A stretch of DNA of 64,000 nt from Halopseudomonas pelagia (GTDB lineage Bacteria > Pseudomonadota > Gammaproteobacteria > Pseudomonadales > Pseudomonadaceae). The stretch is taken from assembly GCF_009497895.1 (NCBI RefSeq), contig NZ_CP033116.1, positions 4,278,001-4,342,000 of the forward strand, in the 5' to 3' direction. The notes below the pieces were generated by a model that saw nothing but the letters and a program-made list of their open reading frames with translations, made no database searches and was not told the origin of the DNA. This document shows, piece by piece, positions 43,995 through 51,219 of the stretch; the stretch's first letter is position 1, and the number at the start of each line of letters is the position of its first letter. The translations under genes and the position numbers were made by a program.

Positions 43995-45536
43995 ATGACC
44001 CAGCAGCCCGACCTCAATCAGCTATCTGCCGAACAACTCCGCACTCTGGCGGCCGAGTTGATGGCCTCTCTGGCGGCTAAGGATCGGGCGCTGACGCACA
44101 GTACTGCGCTGAATGACAAACTGACTCACGAACTCGCGATCCTCAAGCGCCACAAGTATGCCCGGCGCAGTGAACAGTTCTCTGTGATGCAAGGCTTATT
44201 GCTGGACGAGCTGGTCGACAGCGACCTGGCTGCTATCGAGGTCGAGCTGGAACAGGCAAAGGCAACTACCGAACCAGCGCCCAAAGCCAAGCAGCAACCC
44301 AAGCGCGGAGCCTTACCGACGGAGCTGCCACGCACCTTGATCCGCCACGAGCCCGACAATACCCAATGTCGCTGTGGCTGCCAGCTCACGCGTATCGGCG
44401 AAGACATCAGTGAGAAACTGGACTATGTACCGGGCGTGTTCAGTGTCGAGCGGCATATCCGTGGCAAGTGGGCCTGCACCAAGTGCGAAACCCTGATCCA
44501 GGCGCCCGTTCCTGCGCAGGTTATCGATAAGGGCATCCCGACCGCTGGCCTGCTGGCTCAGGTACTGGTCGCCAAGTATGCCGATCATCTACCGCTGTAC
44601 CGTCAGGAACGTATCTTCGGTCGAGCAGGCCTGGAAATCGCACGCTCTACCTTGGCCGAATGGGTCGGTACCTGCGGCGTTCAGTTGCAGCCGCTGGTGG
44701 ATGCGCTACGGCATGAACTACTCCAGCATCCGGTGCTGCATGCTGATGAAACACCGGTCAGCATGTTGGCCCCAGGCAAGAAGAAAACCCATAAGGCCTA
44801 CGTCTGGGCTTACTGCACGACACCCTTCGCCGAACTGAAAGCCACTGTCTATGACTTCGCTCCAAGTCGCGCGGGTGAACATGCCCGCAACTTCCTCGAT
44901 GACTGGCAAGGAAAATTGGTGTGCGATGACTACGCGGGCTATAAAGCCGGGTTCGGTAAGGGCATCGTGGAAATCGGCTGCATGGCGCATGCACGCCGCA
45001 AGTTCTATGACTTACACCAGGCTAACCAGAGCACCTTGGCTGCACAGGCACTTGAGTATATCGGTAAGCTCTACGAAATTGAGCGAAACACCAAGGACGA
45101 GCCACCCGATAGACGACAGGCGATCAGGGCCGCCAGAGCCCGGCCACTGGCGGATGCCTTGCATCACTGGATGATTGCACAACGGACCAAAGTGCCGGAC
45201 GGTTCGGGTACGGCACGAGCACTGGATTACAGCCTGAAACGCTGGGCTGCGCTGACGCGCTACCTGGACGATGGCCGTGTGCCTATCGACAACAACCGAG
45301 TGGAAAACCAGATCCGACCCTGGGCGCTGGGACGTTCGAACTGGTTGTTCGCCGGCTCGCTGCGCAGTGGTCGGCGCGCCGCCGCGGTGATGAGCCTGAT
45401 CCAATCAGCCAAGCTGAATGGTCATGACCCGTATGCGTATCTGAAGGATGTGCTGACCAGGCTACCAACACAGCGAGCGAGCCAGATTAGTCAGTTACTG
45501 CCGCATCAGTGGGAACCATCAAAAGCGGGTCAGTAA
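43995..45536 (+). CDS. tnpC: IS66 transposase TnpC
   Basis: This protein is 513 residues from ATG 43995 (MTQQPDLNQLSAEQLRTLA); an in-frame ATG at 43959 gives 525. It has an N-terminal leucine-rich coiled coil (TLAAELMASLAAKDRALTH), a zinc-finger (CRCGCQLTRIGEDISEKL, WACTKCETL) and the DDE domain (HADETPVSM, VCDDYAGYKAGF, VPIDNNRVENQIRPWALGRSNWLF). It is intact. It moves the element by a cut-and-paste or copy-paste mechanism. Confidence 0.93.
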   Translation: MTQQPDLNQLSAEQLRTLAAELMASLAAKDRALTHSTALNDKLTHELAILKRHKYARRSEQFSVMQGLLLDELVDSDLAAIEVELEQAKATTEPAPKAKQQPKRGALPTELPRTLIRHEPDNTQCRCGCQLTRIGEDISEKLDYVPGVFSVERHIRGKWACTKCETLIQAPVPAQVIDKGIPTAGLLAQVLVAKYADHLPLYRQERIFGRAGLEIARSTLAEWVGTCGVQLQPLVDALRHELLQHPVLHADETPVSMLAPGKKKTHKAYVWAYCTTPFAELKATVYDFAPSRAGEHARNFLDDWQGKLVCDDYAGYKAGFGKGIVEIGCMAHARRKFYDLHQANQSTLAAQALEYIGKLYEIERNTKDEPPDRRQAIRAARARPLADALHHWMIAQRTKVPDGSGTARALDYSLKRWAALTRYLDDGRVPIDNNRVENQIRPWALGRSNWLFAGSLRSGRRAAAVMSLIQSAKLNGHDPYAYLKDVLTRLPTQRASQISQLLPHQWEPSKAGQ

Positions 45537-45545
45537 TCGCCGCGG

Positions 45546-45662
45546 TGTATCACCCAAAACGGCTACCCCGTAATAGTCTCGCACTGATTTATAAGCGTGC
45601 AGAGGGTGATACAAGAAAAGCGTTCAGCATGTGATACAGCGACCCGTTAAGAGGGTGATACA
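45546..45662. repeat. Cluster of GGGTGATACA motifs at the right end of IS66
   Basis: GGGTGATACA occurs inverted at 45546-45555 (inside the IS end) and directly at 45604-45613 and 45653-45662 (both as AGAGGGTGATACA), with a shorter GTGATACA at 45631-45638. Spacing of the direct copies is 49 bp. Possibly extra binding sites or nested IS ends. Confidence 0.55.
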
Positions 45663-45894
45663 GGCGCGCAAGGTGACTTCGCCGGACGCTTACACACCTG
45701 ATAGATGGCGAGCTTTTTGCCAAGATCCAGGAGACGGCACCGGGGACGTTATCGTTGAGCTTCCATCCGAGCTACTTGAGAAGTTTGGGTGGACTTTGGG
45801 AGATGAGCTGGCAATTGAGAAGGCGGAGGAAGGTATTTCCCTGACGCACAATGATCGAGCCGTGAACGCCCCTCTTAGGGCGGACTGCTGGTAG
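45631..45894 (+). CDS. AbrB/MazE-like small protein
   Basis: This frame of up to 87 codons has its core, GDVIVELPSELLEKFGWTLGDELAIEKAEEGISL, matching the swapped-hairpin AbrB/MazE DNA-binding fold used by antitoxins. A convincing ribosome site is lacking: the first 20 or so codons overlap the GGGTGATACA repeats, so the true start may be within TSPDAYTPDRWRAFCQDPG or lost upstream. No toxin gene follows; IS1182 copy 2 begins 58 bp after the stop. It is likely an orphaned or truncated antitoxin-like gene. Confidence 0.55.
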   Translation: MIQRPVKRVIQARKVTSPDAYTPDRWRAFCQDPGDGTGDVIVELPSELLEKFGWTLGDELAIEKAEEGISLTHNDRAVNAPLRADCW

Positions 45895-45952
45895 GGTCGC
45901 GAATGGCCGCTCCTGGCCGGAAGCCGCCGGTGGCAAGCGACTGCTTCTGAAC

Positions 45953-47609
45953 CAGAGTGTGTAAAAACGCTATCTCAGACCCTTGCTATAATTTCTGAGA
46001 ATCTCATTGCAAGGGAAATCAATGAAACGGTTTATCCAGGGTGAACACCGAGGTCAAAGCACCTTGCTTCCCGAAAGCCTCGACGACTACGTCAGCGATA
46101 TCAATCCAGTGCGCGTGGTCGATGTCTTCGTCGATGAACTCGACCTAGCCAAACTGGGTTTCGATGGTGTGATTCCAGCCGAAACCGGCAGGCCTGCTTA
46201 TCACCCTGCGATCCTGCTGAAGATCTATATCTACGGCTACCTGAACCGCATTCAATCCAGCCGTCGTCTGGAGCGTGAAGCCCAGCGCAACGTAGAGCTG
46301 ATGTGGTTAACAGGTCGCTTGATGCCCGACTTCAAGACCATCGCCAACTTCCGAAAAGACAACAGCAAAGCTATTCGCGGCGTCTGCCGTCAGTTCGTTT
46401 TGCTCTGCCAGCAGTTGGGGCTGTTTAGCGAAAACCTGGTTGCCATTGACGGCAGTAAATTCAAGGCGGTTAACAACCGCGACCGGAACTTCACTAGTGC
46501 GAAGCTGAAGCGGCGCATGGAAGAAATCGAGGCGAGCATCAGCCGTTATTTGGCCTCACTCGATGCGGCTGATCGCCAGATACCTAGCGCCTCTAAACCA
46601 GATACGGTGAGCTTGGAAGATAAAATCGCCAAGCTCAAAGCACAGATGAAAGAGCTTCAGGGGATTGAGTCACAGCTCAACGAATCGCCAGATAAACAGG
46701 TTTCGCTGACCGACCCGGATGCCCGTTCGATGATGACGCGCGGCAGCGGGATCGTTGGCTACAACGTACAGACGGCTGTTGACACGCAGCACCATTTGAT
46801 CGTTGCTCACGAGGTCACCAACCGAGGTTCTGACCGTGACCAACTCAGTTCAATGGCGAAGCAGGCTCGTGAAGCCATCGGCGTAGAAACGCTGTCGGTA
46901 GTTGCCGACCGAGGCTATTTCAAAGGCGAAGAAATCCTGGCTTGTTACGACGCAAACGTCACCGCCTACGTGCCGAAGCCGATGACTTCAAGCGCCAAAG
47001 CTGATGGCCGATTCAACAAAGATGCCTTCGTGTATGACGCGACTAGAAACGAATACACGTGCCCGGCGGGAGAGGCCCTGATCTGGCGATTTTCCAGCGT
47101 TGAGAAAGGCATGAATATGCATTGCTACTGGAGTTCAAAGTGTCAGAGTTGCACGCTGAAAAGCCAGTGCACACCAAGCACAAATCGTCGAGTAAAGCGT
47201 TGGGAGCATGAAGCTGTGCTTGAGGAAATGCAGCGACGGCTGACCAGAGCACCAGAGATGATGAAGGTTCGAAAGCGGACTGTTGAGCATCCCTTCGGGA
47301 CGCTCAAGCAATGGATGGGGGCGACACACTTCCTGACTCGAAAACTGAACGGGGTGAGTGCGGAGATGAGCTTGAATGTGCTCGCCTATAACATGAAGCG
47401 GGTTATGAAAATCATCGGTACAGAAGGCTTGCTGAAGGCGATGGCGGCGTAAAAGCCTCAGCTTTTACTGCTCCAGGAGATGCCGAAGAGCTCCATACAC
47501 GTTCTGACGCGCTATCGACACTGATCTTGGCAAATGTCCGGAAAATCGCCTCGCCCAAGAGCACTGGGCTTAGTCATCCAACATGCGAAAAGTGTTTTTA
47601 CACACTCTG
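45953..47609 (+). mobile_element. IS1182-family insertion sequence, copy 2 (inverted)
   Basis: This 1657-bp element has the same CAGAGTG ends as copy 1 but the opposite orientation. The right flank is GGCC (47610-47613) but the left flank is GAAC (45949-45952), so there is no matching duplication. The left junction has probably been altered by deletion or recombination. Confidence 0.93.
46022..47452 (+). CDS. IS1182-family transposase (copy 2)
   Basis: This intact 476-residue DDE transposase starts at 46022 behind AAGGGA. It is identical to the copy at 20781 except for one visible residue (SASK in place of SDSK), which points to recent duplication. The cysteine cluster CYWSSKCQSCTLKSQC and the LVAIDGSKF and VVADRGYF motifs are present. 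Together the two copies bracket 23.7 kb of copper genes. Confidence 0.93.
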   Translation: MKRFIQGEHRGQSTLLPESLDDYVSDINPVRVVDVFVDELDLAKLGFDGVIPAETGRPAYHPAILLKIYIYGYLNRIQSSRRLEREAQRNVELMWLTGRLMPDFKTIANFRKDNSKAIRGVCRQFVLLCQQLGLFSENLVAIDGSKFKAVNNRDRNFTSAKLKRRMEEIEASISRYLASLDAADRQIPSASKPDTVSLEDKIAKLKAQMKELQGIESQLNESPDKQVSLTDPDARSMMTRGSGIVGYNVQTAVDTQHHLIVAHEVTNRGSDRDQLSSMAKQAREAIGVETLSVVADRGYFKGEEILACYDANVTAYVPKPMTSSAKADGRFNKDAFVYDATRNEYTCPAGEALIWRFSSVEKGMNMHCYWSSKCQSCTLKSQCTPSTNRRVKRWEHEAVLEEMQRRLTRAPEMMKVRKRTVEHPFGTLKQWMGATHFLTRKLNGVSAEMSLNVLAYNMKRVMKIIGTEGLLKAMAA

Positions 47610-47915
47610 GGCCGGTTGCAGAAGCTCGAGAGACGCTAAACGGCCAGACTAGCGGTCCATTAAATTCGTAGAGATTGCAAGATTGATCACGCGTCTGTTG
47701 GAAGAGGAATCATAGCGCTAGAACAAACTGGGGCTCCGTGCTAGCGCGCCCATTTTCGCTTATTTTACTGCCGAGCTTGAGATCGAATTCCTCTCTCCGA
47801 AAAGCTAAAGCAGTTTCTACATCACTCTAGTGTCCTTAACGTGTTCGGGCCATCCTTCTAGACGTCCTTAGCGGCTTCAACTATTCTCCGCCGCATCCAA
47901 TCAGGCATGTCGCAT
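47610..47915. other. Gap between IS1182 copy 2 and the DUF6088 gene, with candidate repeats
   Basis: Holds a 7-bp-stem inverted repeat, GCGCTAG...CTAGCGC (47716-47745), and two similar 15-base motifs, GTCCTTA-x-CG-xx-TTC at about 47832 and 47863. The first, with its flank GGGCC, resembles the right-end repeat of the Tn7-like element at 13 of 20 positions. It might be the left end of the transposon; no coding signal is seen. Confidence 0.3.
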
Positions 47916-48446
47916 CTACAACCGTATCTCCTCAGCACTCAGGTGCCTGAGCGTCTTTTTCGCGACTCGCACCGTCAGCTCCGCCCTTTTTTGGTAAAAC
48001 AATGCTGAGACAGCTACTCCCAATCTAGTGCCTGCATGCTGCAGCTGCTTTGGATGAACATGCTGCAGGCGGAGCACGGCGTTACCAATTTTTATCTCTC
48101 GCGTAGGCCCGTTCGTGTAGTAGATTTCTTTTACCTGTATCTGCGTGCTCAGCCCAAGTCTTCTAACCACCTCGGCGCCGTGAATCTGAATAGTTTCTCC
48201 TCGCGACTTTGCGGTGACTATTGCTATAGCCAAGGGGCTTGGGCGTACCGCTCCAACCAATTCGCTGAATTTCGGCCGCATATAGACTCTTCTCGCCACT
48301 CTTTCCAAGGCTCCTGCGCGAACCATCCGCGAAAGTACCCGATTCACTGAGCTAGGTTCCCCCTCTTTAGCGAAAAGCGAACCAACGAAAGGTTTCCCCT
48401 TCTGCATATGCTTGACGCGGCGGGAAATTCTTTGCCCGATTGTCAT
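47916..48446 (-). CDS. DUF6088-type protein, AbiEi antitoxin-like
   Basis: This 176-residue protein has an N-terminal winged helix (PSSVNRVLSRMVRAGALERVARRVYMRP) and a second domain (AIAIVTAKSRGETIQIHGAEVVRRLGLST, VLRLQHVHPKQL), as in DUF6088/AbiEi type IV antitoxins, which repress their own operon and oppose an AbiEii nucleotidyltransferase. No AbiEii-like gene follows on the minus strand; instead there is 300 bp of gap and an IS. It is either an orphan or lost its toxin to rearrangement. Confidence 0.65.
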   Translation of the reverse strand: MTIGQRISRRVKHMQKGKPFVGSLFAKEGEPSSVNRVLSRMVRAGALERVARRVYMRPKFSELVGAVRPSPLAIAIVTAKSRGETIQIHGAEVVRRLGLSTQIQVKEIYYTNGPTREIKIGNAVLRLQHVHPKQLQHAGTRLGVAVSALFYQKRAELTVRVAKKTLRHLSAEEIRL

Positions 48447-48550
48447 AGCAAAACTCTTATCTGGGCGGAAACTGCCTCCTCAATCAATGCGCGGGGATGG
48501 CCCGCCTCTGGCGGAAACGATCGCGAGTTCCGAAGCCCAATGCGACCTGT

Positions 48551-48814
48551 CTAGCTCCCACTGTCGCCACCGCTTCCAAACCTCGGATGGTAGATCGCCA
48601 TAAAGAGATCCCTCGCCTTGTCATCATGCTGTTCACTAAACAAATAATCTTCCAGCTGCCCGACTCTCAGCACATCTTCGGCAGAGGGATAGTGGCGCAG
48701 CAGACGCTTTGCTTCCCTCTTAATTTCCTCCGGCATGCATGGATTCCGAACTAATTCCTGTAGGAATTCTCCGGTTTGCTTGACGCTGCGACTACGTTCA
48801 CTTGGCAAGGTCAT
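48551..48814 (-). CDS. Small BPSL0761-like protein
   Basis: This 87-residue protein begins MTLPSERSRSVKQTGEFLQELV and continues with MPEEIKREAKRLLRHYPSAEDVLRVGQ. This pattern (SER-x-R-S/A-V, then AKxLLRHYPS) matches a small uncharacterised family found across Pseudomonas and Burkholderia; the name is from memory. AAGGAG precedes the start. It lies on the same strand as tniQ, 75 bp downstream, so it is a passenger of the Tn7-like module. Confidence 0.6.
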   Translation of the reverse strand: MTLPSERSRSVKQTGEFLQELVRNPCMPEEIKREAKRLLRHYPSAEDVLRVGQLEDYLFSEQHDDKARDLFMAIYHPRFGSGGDSGS

Positions 48815-48889
48815 ACGGACTCCTTTTTTAGCTCGGACCCTTATGCCAGAGCGATTATTGTTCCGGTAATAATTTTCAATAATTGGGGC

Positions 48890-50164
48890 TCAGCCGTGTA
48901 GCGCCGAATATGCGTCCTGGATCGCGTTCTTCAGCACCCATTTGGGGAGGCCAGTTACGCTTCGTAGCTGTCGATATGCCTGCTTACGAGAAAGCGAGCA
49001 ACCTCCTGTCAATTCGTCGGCGAAATGCGCAACTGCTGCGTTTCGGGCGGTCAACAGCATCCTTTCTCTTTCTTTCCTTAACAAGTCCCTCCTGACGGCT
49101 CGCAGCCTCGCTACAATCGGAGCATACCGATACTCGAGATAGCCGACCGAGACCCATAACCGACTTGCTAATTCTGGAATGGTTGGAGGCAACGCTTCGC
49201 TCGCTAGCGCCCGCTTCAATGCACGAAGAATCCTAGGGTGGTCGGTTTGGCTCCTTCGGCGCGTGAGCATGAAGCTTGGCTTTAGCTCGCATACCCAGGC
49301 AGCACTCAAAATCCCTGAACAGAGATGCGCTTCCCCAGCCAGCAAAGGGAAGAGAGGGATCCCGAGCATATATGCGAAGCGCCTAGCGCTCTGGAAACTC
49401 ATCTTTGTTTCTGAATGCAAAGCACTGAGCAGCACGTCTCGTGATAGAAGGTCATATAGCTCCTGCTCCATGTCATATCTCCAGTAGTGATCGAAGATCT
49501 TTTCCAAGGAGATTCGTGGCCCTGAATCCGGCAAACTATTCGGGCGACAAGTCGCCAGGTCGATGAAAAGCTGGATGACGTCGTGATCCTCTCGATCAAA
49601 ATTGGTACCGCAGCTTAAGGCGGGTCGAGACACGGCATGCGCCCAGAGCGAGACGCCACAGAGCTGGCAATGATCCAGAGGCCATTGCTTTCGATAGGTT
49701 TCCTGCGGTTCAGCACAGGAAGGGCATGTTTGTTCAAAAGGGGTTTTGTGAGTCGGGCAAGCTACAACGGAAGCCATATGCCATAGGAGCTTGAAATAGG
49801 GAGGGATACCAAACGTAGCCATTTCAGAAAAGCAATGGGGGCACCAACGGAACCCAGCGATGACTTCGTCCCCAGAAAGGCTCAATGGCCCGTTCATAAA
49901 CCACAAAGTACCCTCCGTTAGAGTTACAGACGCAGCCGACTCAAACGCTGCCACCAAAGCTGTCGTCGCCAAACTTGGCCTGACGAGTTCTTGAGGTTTC
50001 CTGTAAAAGAACATCGGTTTACGCTCCCCGTCTGTGCGAGTCACGTAGCGAATAATTTCTCCTACATAAACGCCATGCTCTAGAGCTGTACGATGCACAT
50101 AAGAAGCGAACGATTCGACATCCGGGGAGCCGACGCCCTCCAAAGCCATTCGAAACAAGCTCAT
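48890..50164 (-). CDS. tniQ: TniQ/TnsD-family transposition target-selection protein
   Basis: This 424-residue protein has an N-terminal TniQ domain: paired zinc motifs WCPHCFSEM with CPTHKTPFEQTCPSCAEP and CQLCGVSLW, and a downstream helix-turn-helix region (TIPELASRLWVSVGYLEYRYAPIV, CSLSRKQAYRQLRSVTGLP). It would bind the target site and bring in TnsC. The length and HTH region favour a TnsD-like role with sequence-specific targeting over short CRISPR-associated TniQ. It overlaps tnsC by 4 bp (ATGA). Confidence 0.85.
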   Translation of the reverse strand: MSLFRMALEGVGSPDVESFASYVHRTALEHGVYVGEIIRYVTRTDGERKPMFFYRKPQELVRPSLATTALVAAFESAASVTLTEGTLWFMNGPLSLSGDEVIAGFRWCPHCFSEMATFGIPPYFKLLWHMASVVACPTHKTPFEQTCPSCAEPQETYRKQWPLDHCQLCGVSLWAHAVSRPALSCGTNFDREDHDVIQLFIDLATCRPNSLPDSGPRISLEKIFDHYWRYDMEQELYDLLSRDVLLSALHSETKMSFQSARRFAYMLGIPLFPLLAGEAHLCSGILSAAWVCELKPSFMLTRRRSQTDHPRILRALKRALASEALPPTIPELASRLWVSVGYLEYRYAPIVARLRAVRRDLLRKERERMLLTARNAAVAHFADELTGGCSLSRKQAYRQLRSVTGLPKWVLKNAIQDAYSALHG

Positions 50165-51219
50165 ACCGCACCCCCGCCGCCAGATCGGTTTCCCTTTTCG
50201 TAGCGTTTAGGGTTGCGATTGAATGGCTTCCCTACAGGTTTTTTTGGCGCCGCGGGACTGCTGGTGACAATTTTTGAAGGATTGCGAGGCGAGCTGTAGA
50301 GAAGTCTTTCGCCCTCGGCTATTTCCTTTGAGATTTCAAGCAAATCCGAATCAGACATCATGGTTTGTTCGAGCAACCGCAGATCTAACTGGCAGTCGTT
50401 GAGATGCGCCAGCGTCAACGCATGCTTCAACCAGCTTTTTAGTAAACCAATGCACCCGCACGTTCGCTCGTGCAAATATTGGGTGTGCGATACGAGCAAA
50501 TTTGATAGCACACTGTCGCCCATCGCTTGTTCGAAAGCCCGGCAGATTTTCGCAAATTCTAATATCTCTTCTTCTGCTGCCCCGTAGCGTGAGAGGTGGA
50601 TTTGTTTTTTTCTCCCAAGCATGTGCGGCGAGTTTCGCAACACTTCCAAGATGGGATATGCCCCGACAACCACCAGAACGAGACCAGCAGTCTGTGCCAG
50701 GCATTTCCACGAATCCATGACGGCGCAGGGAGCCTGGCTTTGCTTGCTGGCGTATCGGACATGCTGTGCTTCATCAATGAATAAGTATCGTACGCCACGA
50801 TGTTTTAAAGCCCGTTCTAGCGCTTGCCTGAGTATGCTTTCAGTCGAACGCTCAATCTTGTTGGCGGCGGTTAAGGTTAGGGCGTCGTCTCCGTCCATGC
50901 TCAGCATCGGATGCCGCACCGCTTCTAACAATCGCAGAGTGAACGCTTTTGTAGAAAAGGCGCCATTGGGTCCGGCGTTTACTGCTTCCACGCATATCAC
51001 CGGCAGCAGGCCAGTCTCGGTGAAAGCGTTTCCATTCTCAAGCTGCCGTCTCAGCTCGTGAATCAGCCTAGACTTTCCTGCTCTAGAAGGCCCGACAATA
51101 CAGACGACGTCACCTGCACTGGCCATGGTAAGAACGGCGAACGCTTCTTTAAAAGCGTTGGTCCATTGCCTGTGGCTAATTTTCATTTCCAGAACATTAC
51201 CAGCGGGAGGCCTAGTCAT
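50161..51219 (-). CDS. tnsC: AAA+ transposition regulator TnsC/TniB
   Basis: This 352-residue AAA+ ATPase starts at 51219 (MTRPPAGNVLEMKISH), overlapping the tnsAB stop by 8 bp. The Walker A is VGPSRAGKSRLI, the Walker B is RYLFIDEAQHV and the sensor region is VVVGAYPILEVLRNS. TnsC links the target complex to the transposase. The C-terminus is a basic, low-complexity tail (PKRYEKGNRSGGGG) that may contact TnsAB or DNA. Confidence 0.88.
   Translation of the reverse strand: MTRPPAGNVLEMKISHRQWTNAFKEAFAVLTMASAGDVVCIVGPSRAGKSRLIHELRRQLENGNAFTETGLLPVICVEAVNAGPNGAFSTKAFTLRLLEAVRHPMLSMDGDDALTLTAANKIERSTESILRQALERALKHRGVRYLFIDEAQHVRYASKQSQAPCAVMDSWKCLAQTAGLVLVVVGAYPILEVLRNSPHMLGRKKQIHLSRYGAAEEEILEFAKICRAFEQAMGDSVLSNLLVSHTQYLHERTCGCIGLLKSWLKHALTLAHLNDCQLDLRLLEQTMMSDSDLLEISKEIAEGERLLYSSPRNPSKIVTSSPAAPKKPVGKPFNRNPKRYEKGNRSGGGGAV

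Larger units (their letters stand above)
43144..45566 (+). mobile_element. IS66-family insertion sequence
   Basis: A three-gene IS66 unit (tnpA, tnpB, tnpC). Proposed ends start GTAACCGT (43144) and, on the opposite strand, GTAGCCGT (ending at 45566), matching at 7 of 8 terminal bases. No 8-bp target duplication is evident (ACACCTGA against CCCGTAAT), so the ends are tentative or the element has been rearranged. Confidence 0.75.

Noticed and set aside
45600..45670. CRISPR-like array from the GTGATACA repeats
   Set aside because: Repeats are too short (10-13 bp), few and unevenly spaced, and there are no cas genes.
20624..47609. Composite transposon formed by the two IS1182 copies
   Set aside because: Copy 1 has its own GGCC duplication and copy 2 lacks an outer match, so no duplication brackets the pair. 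IS-flanked inversion or separate insertions explain it better.
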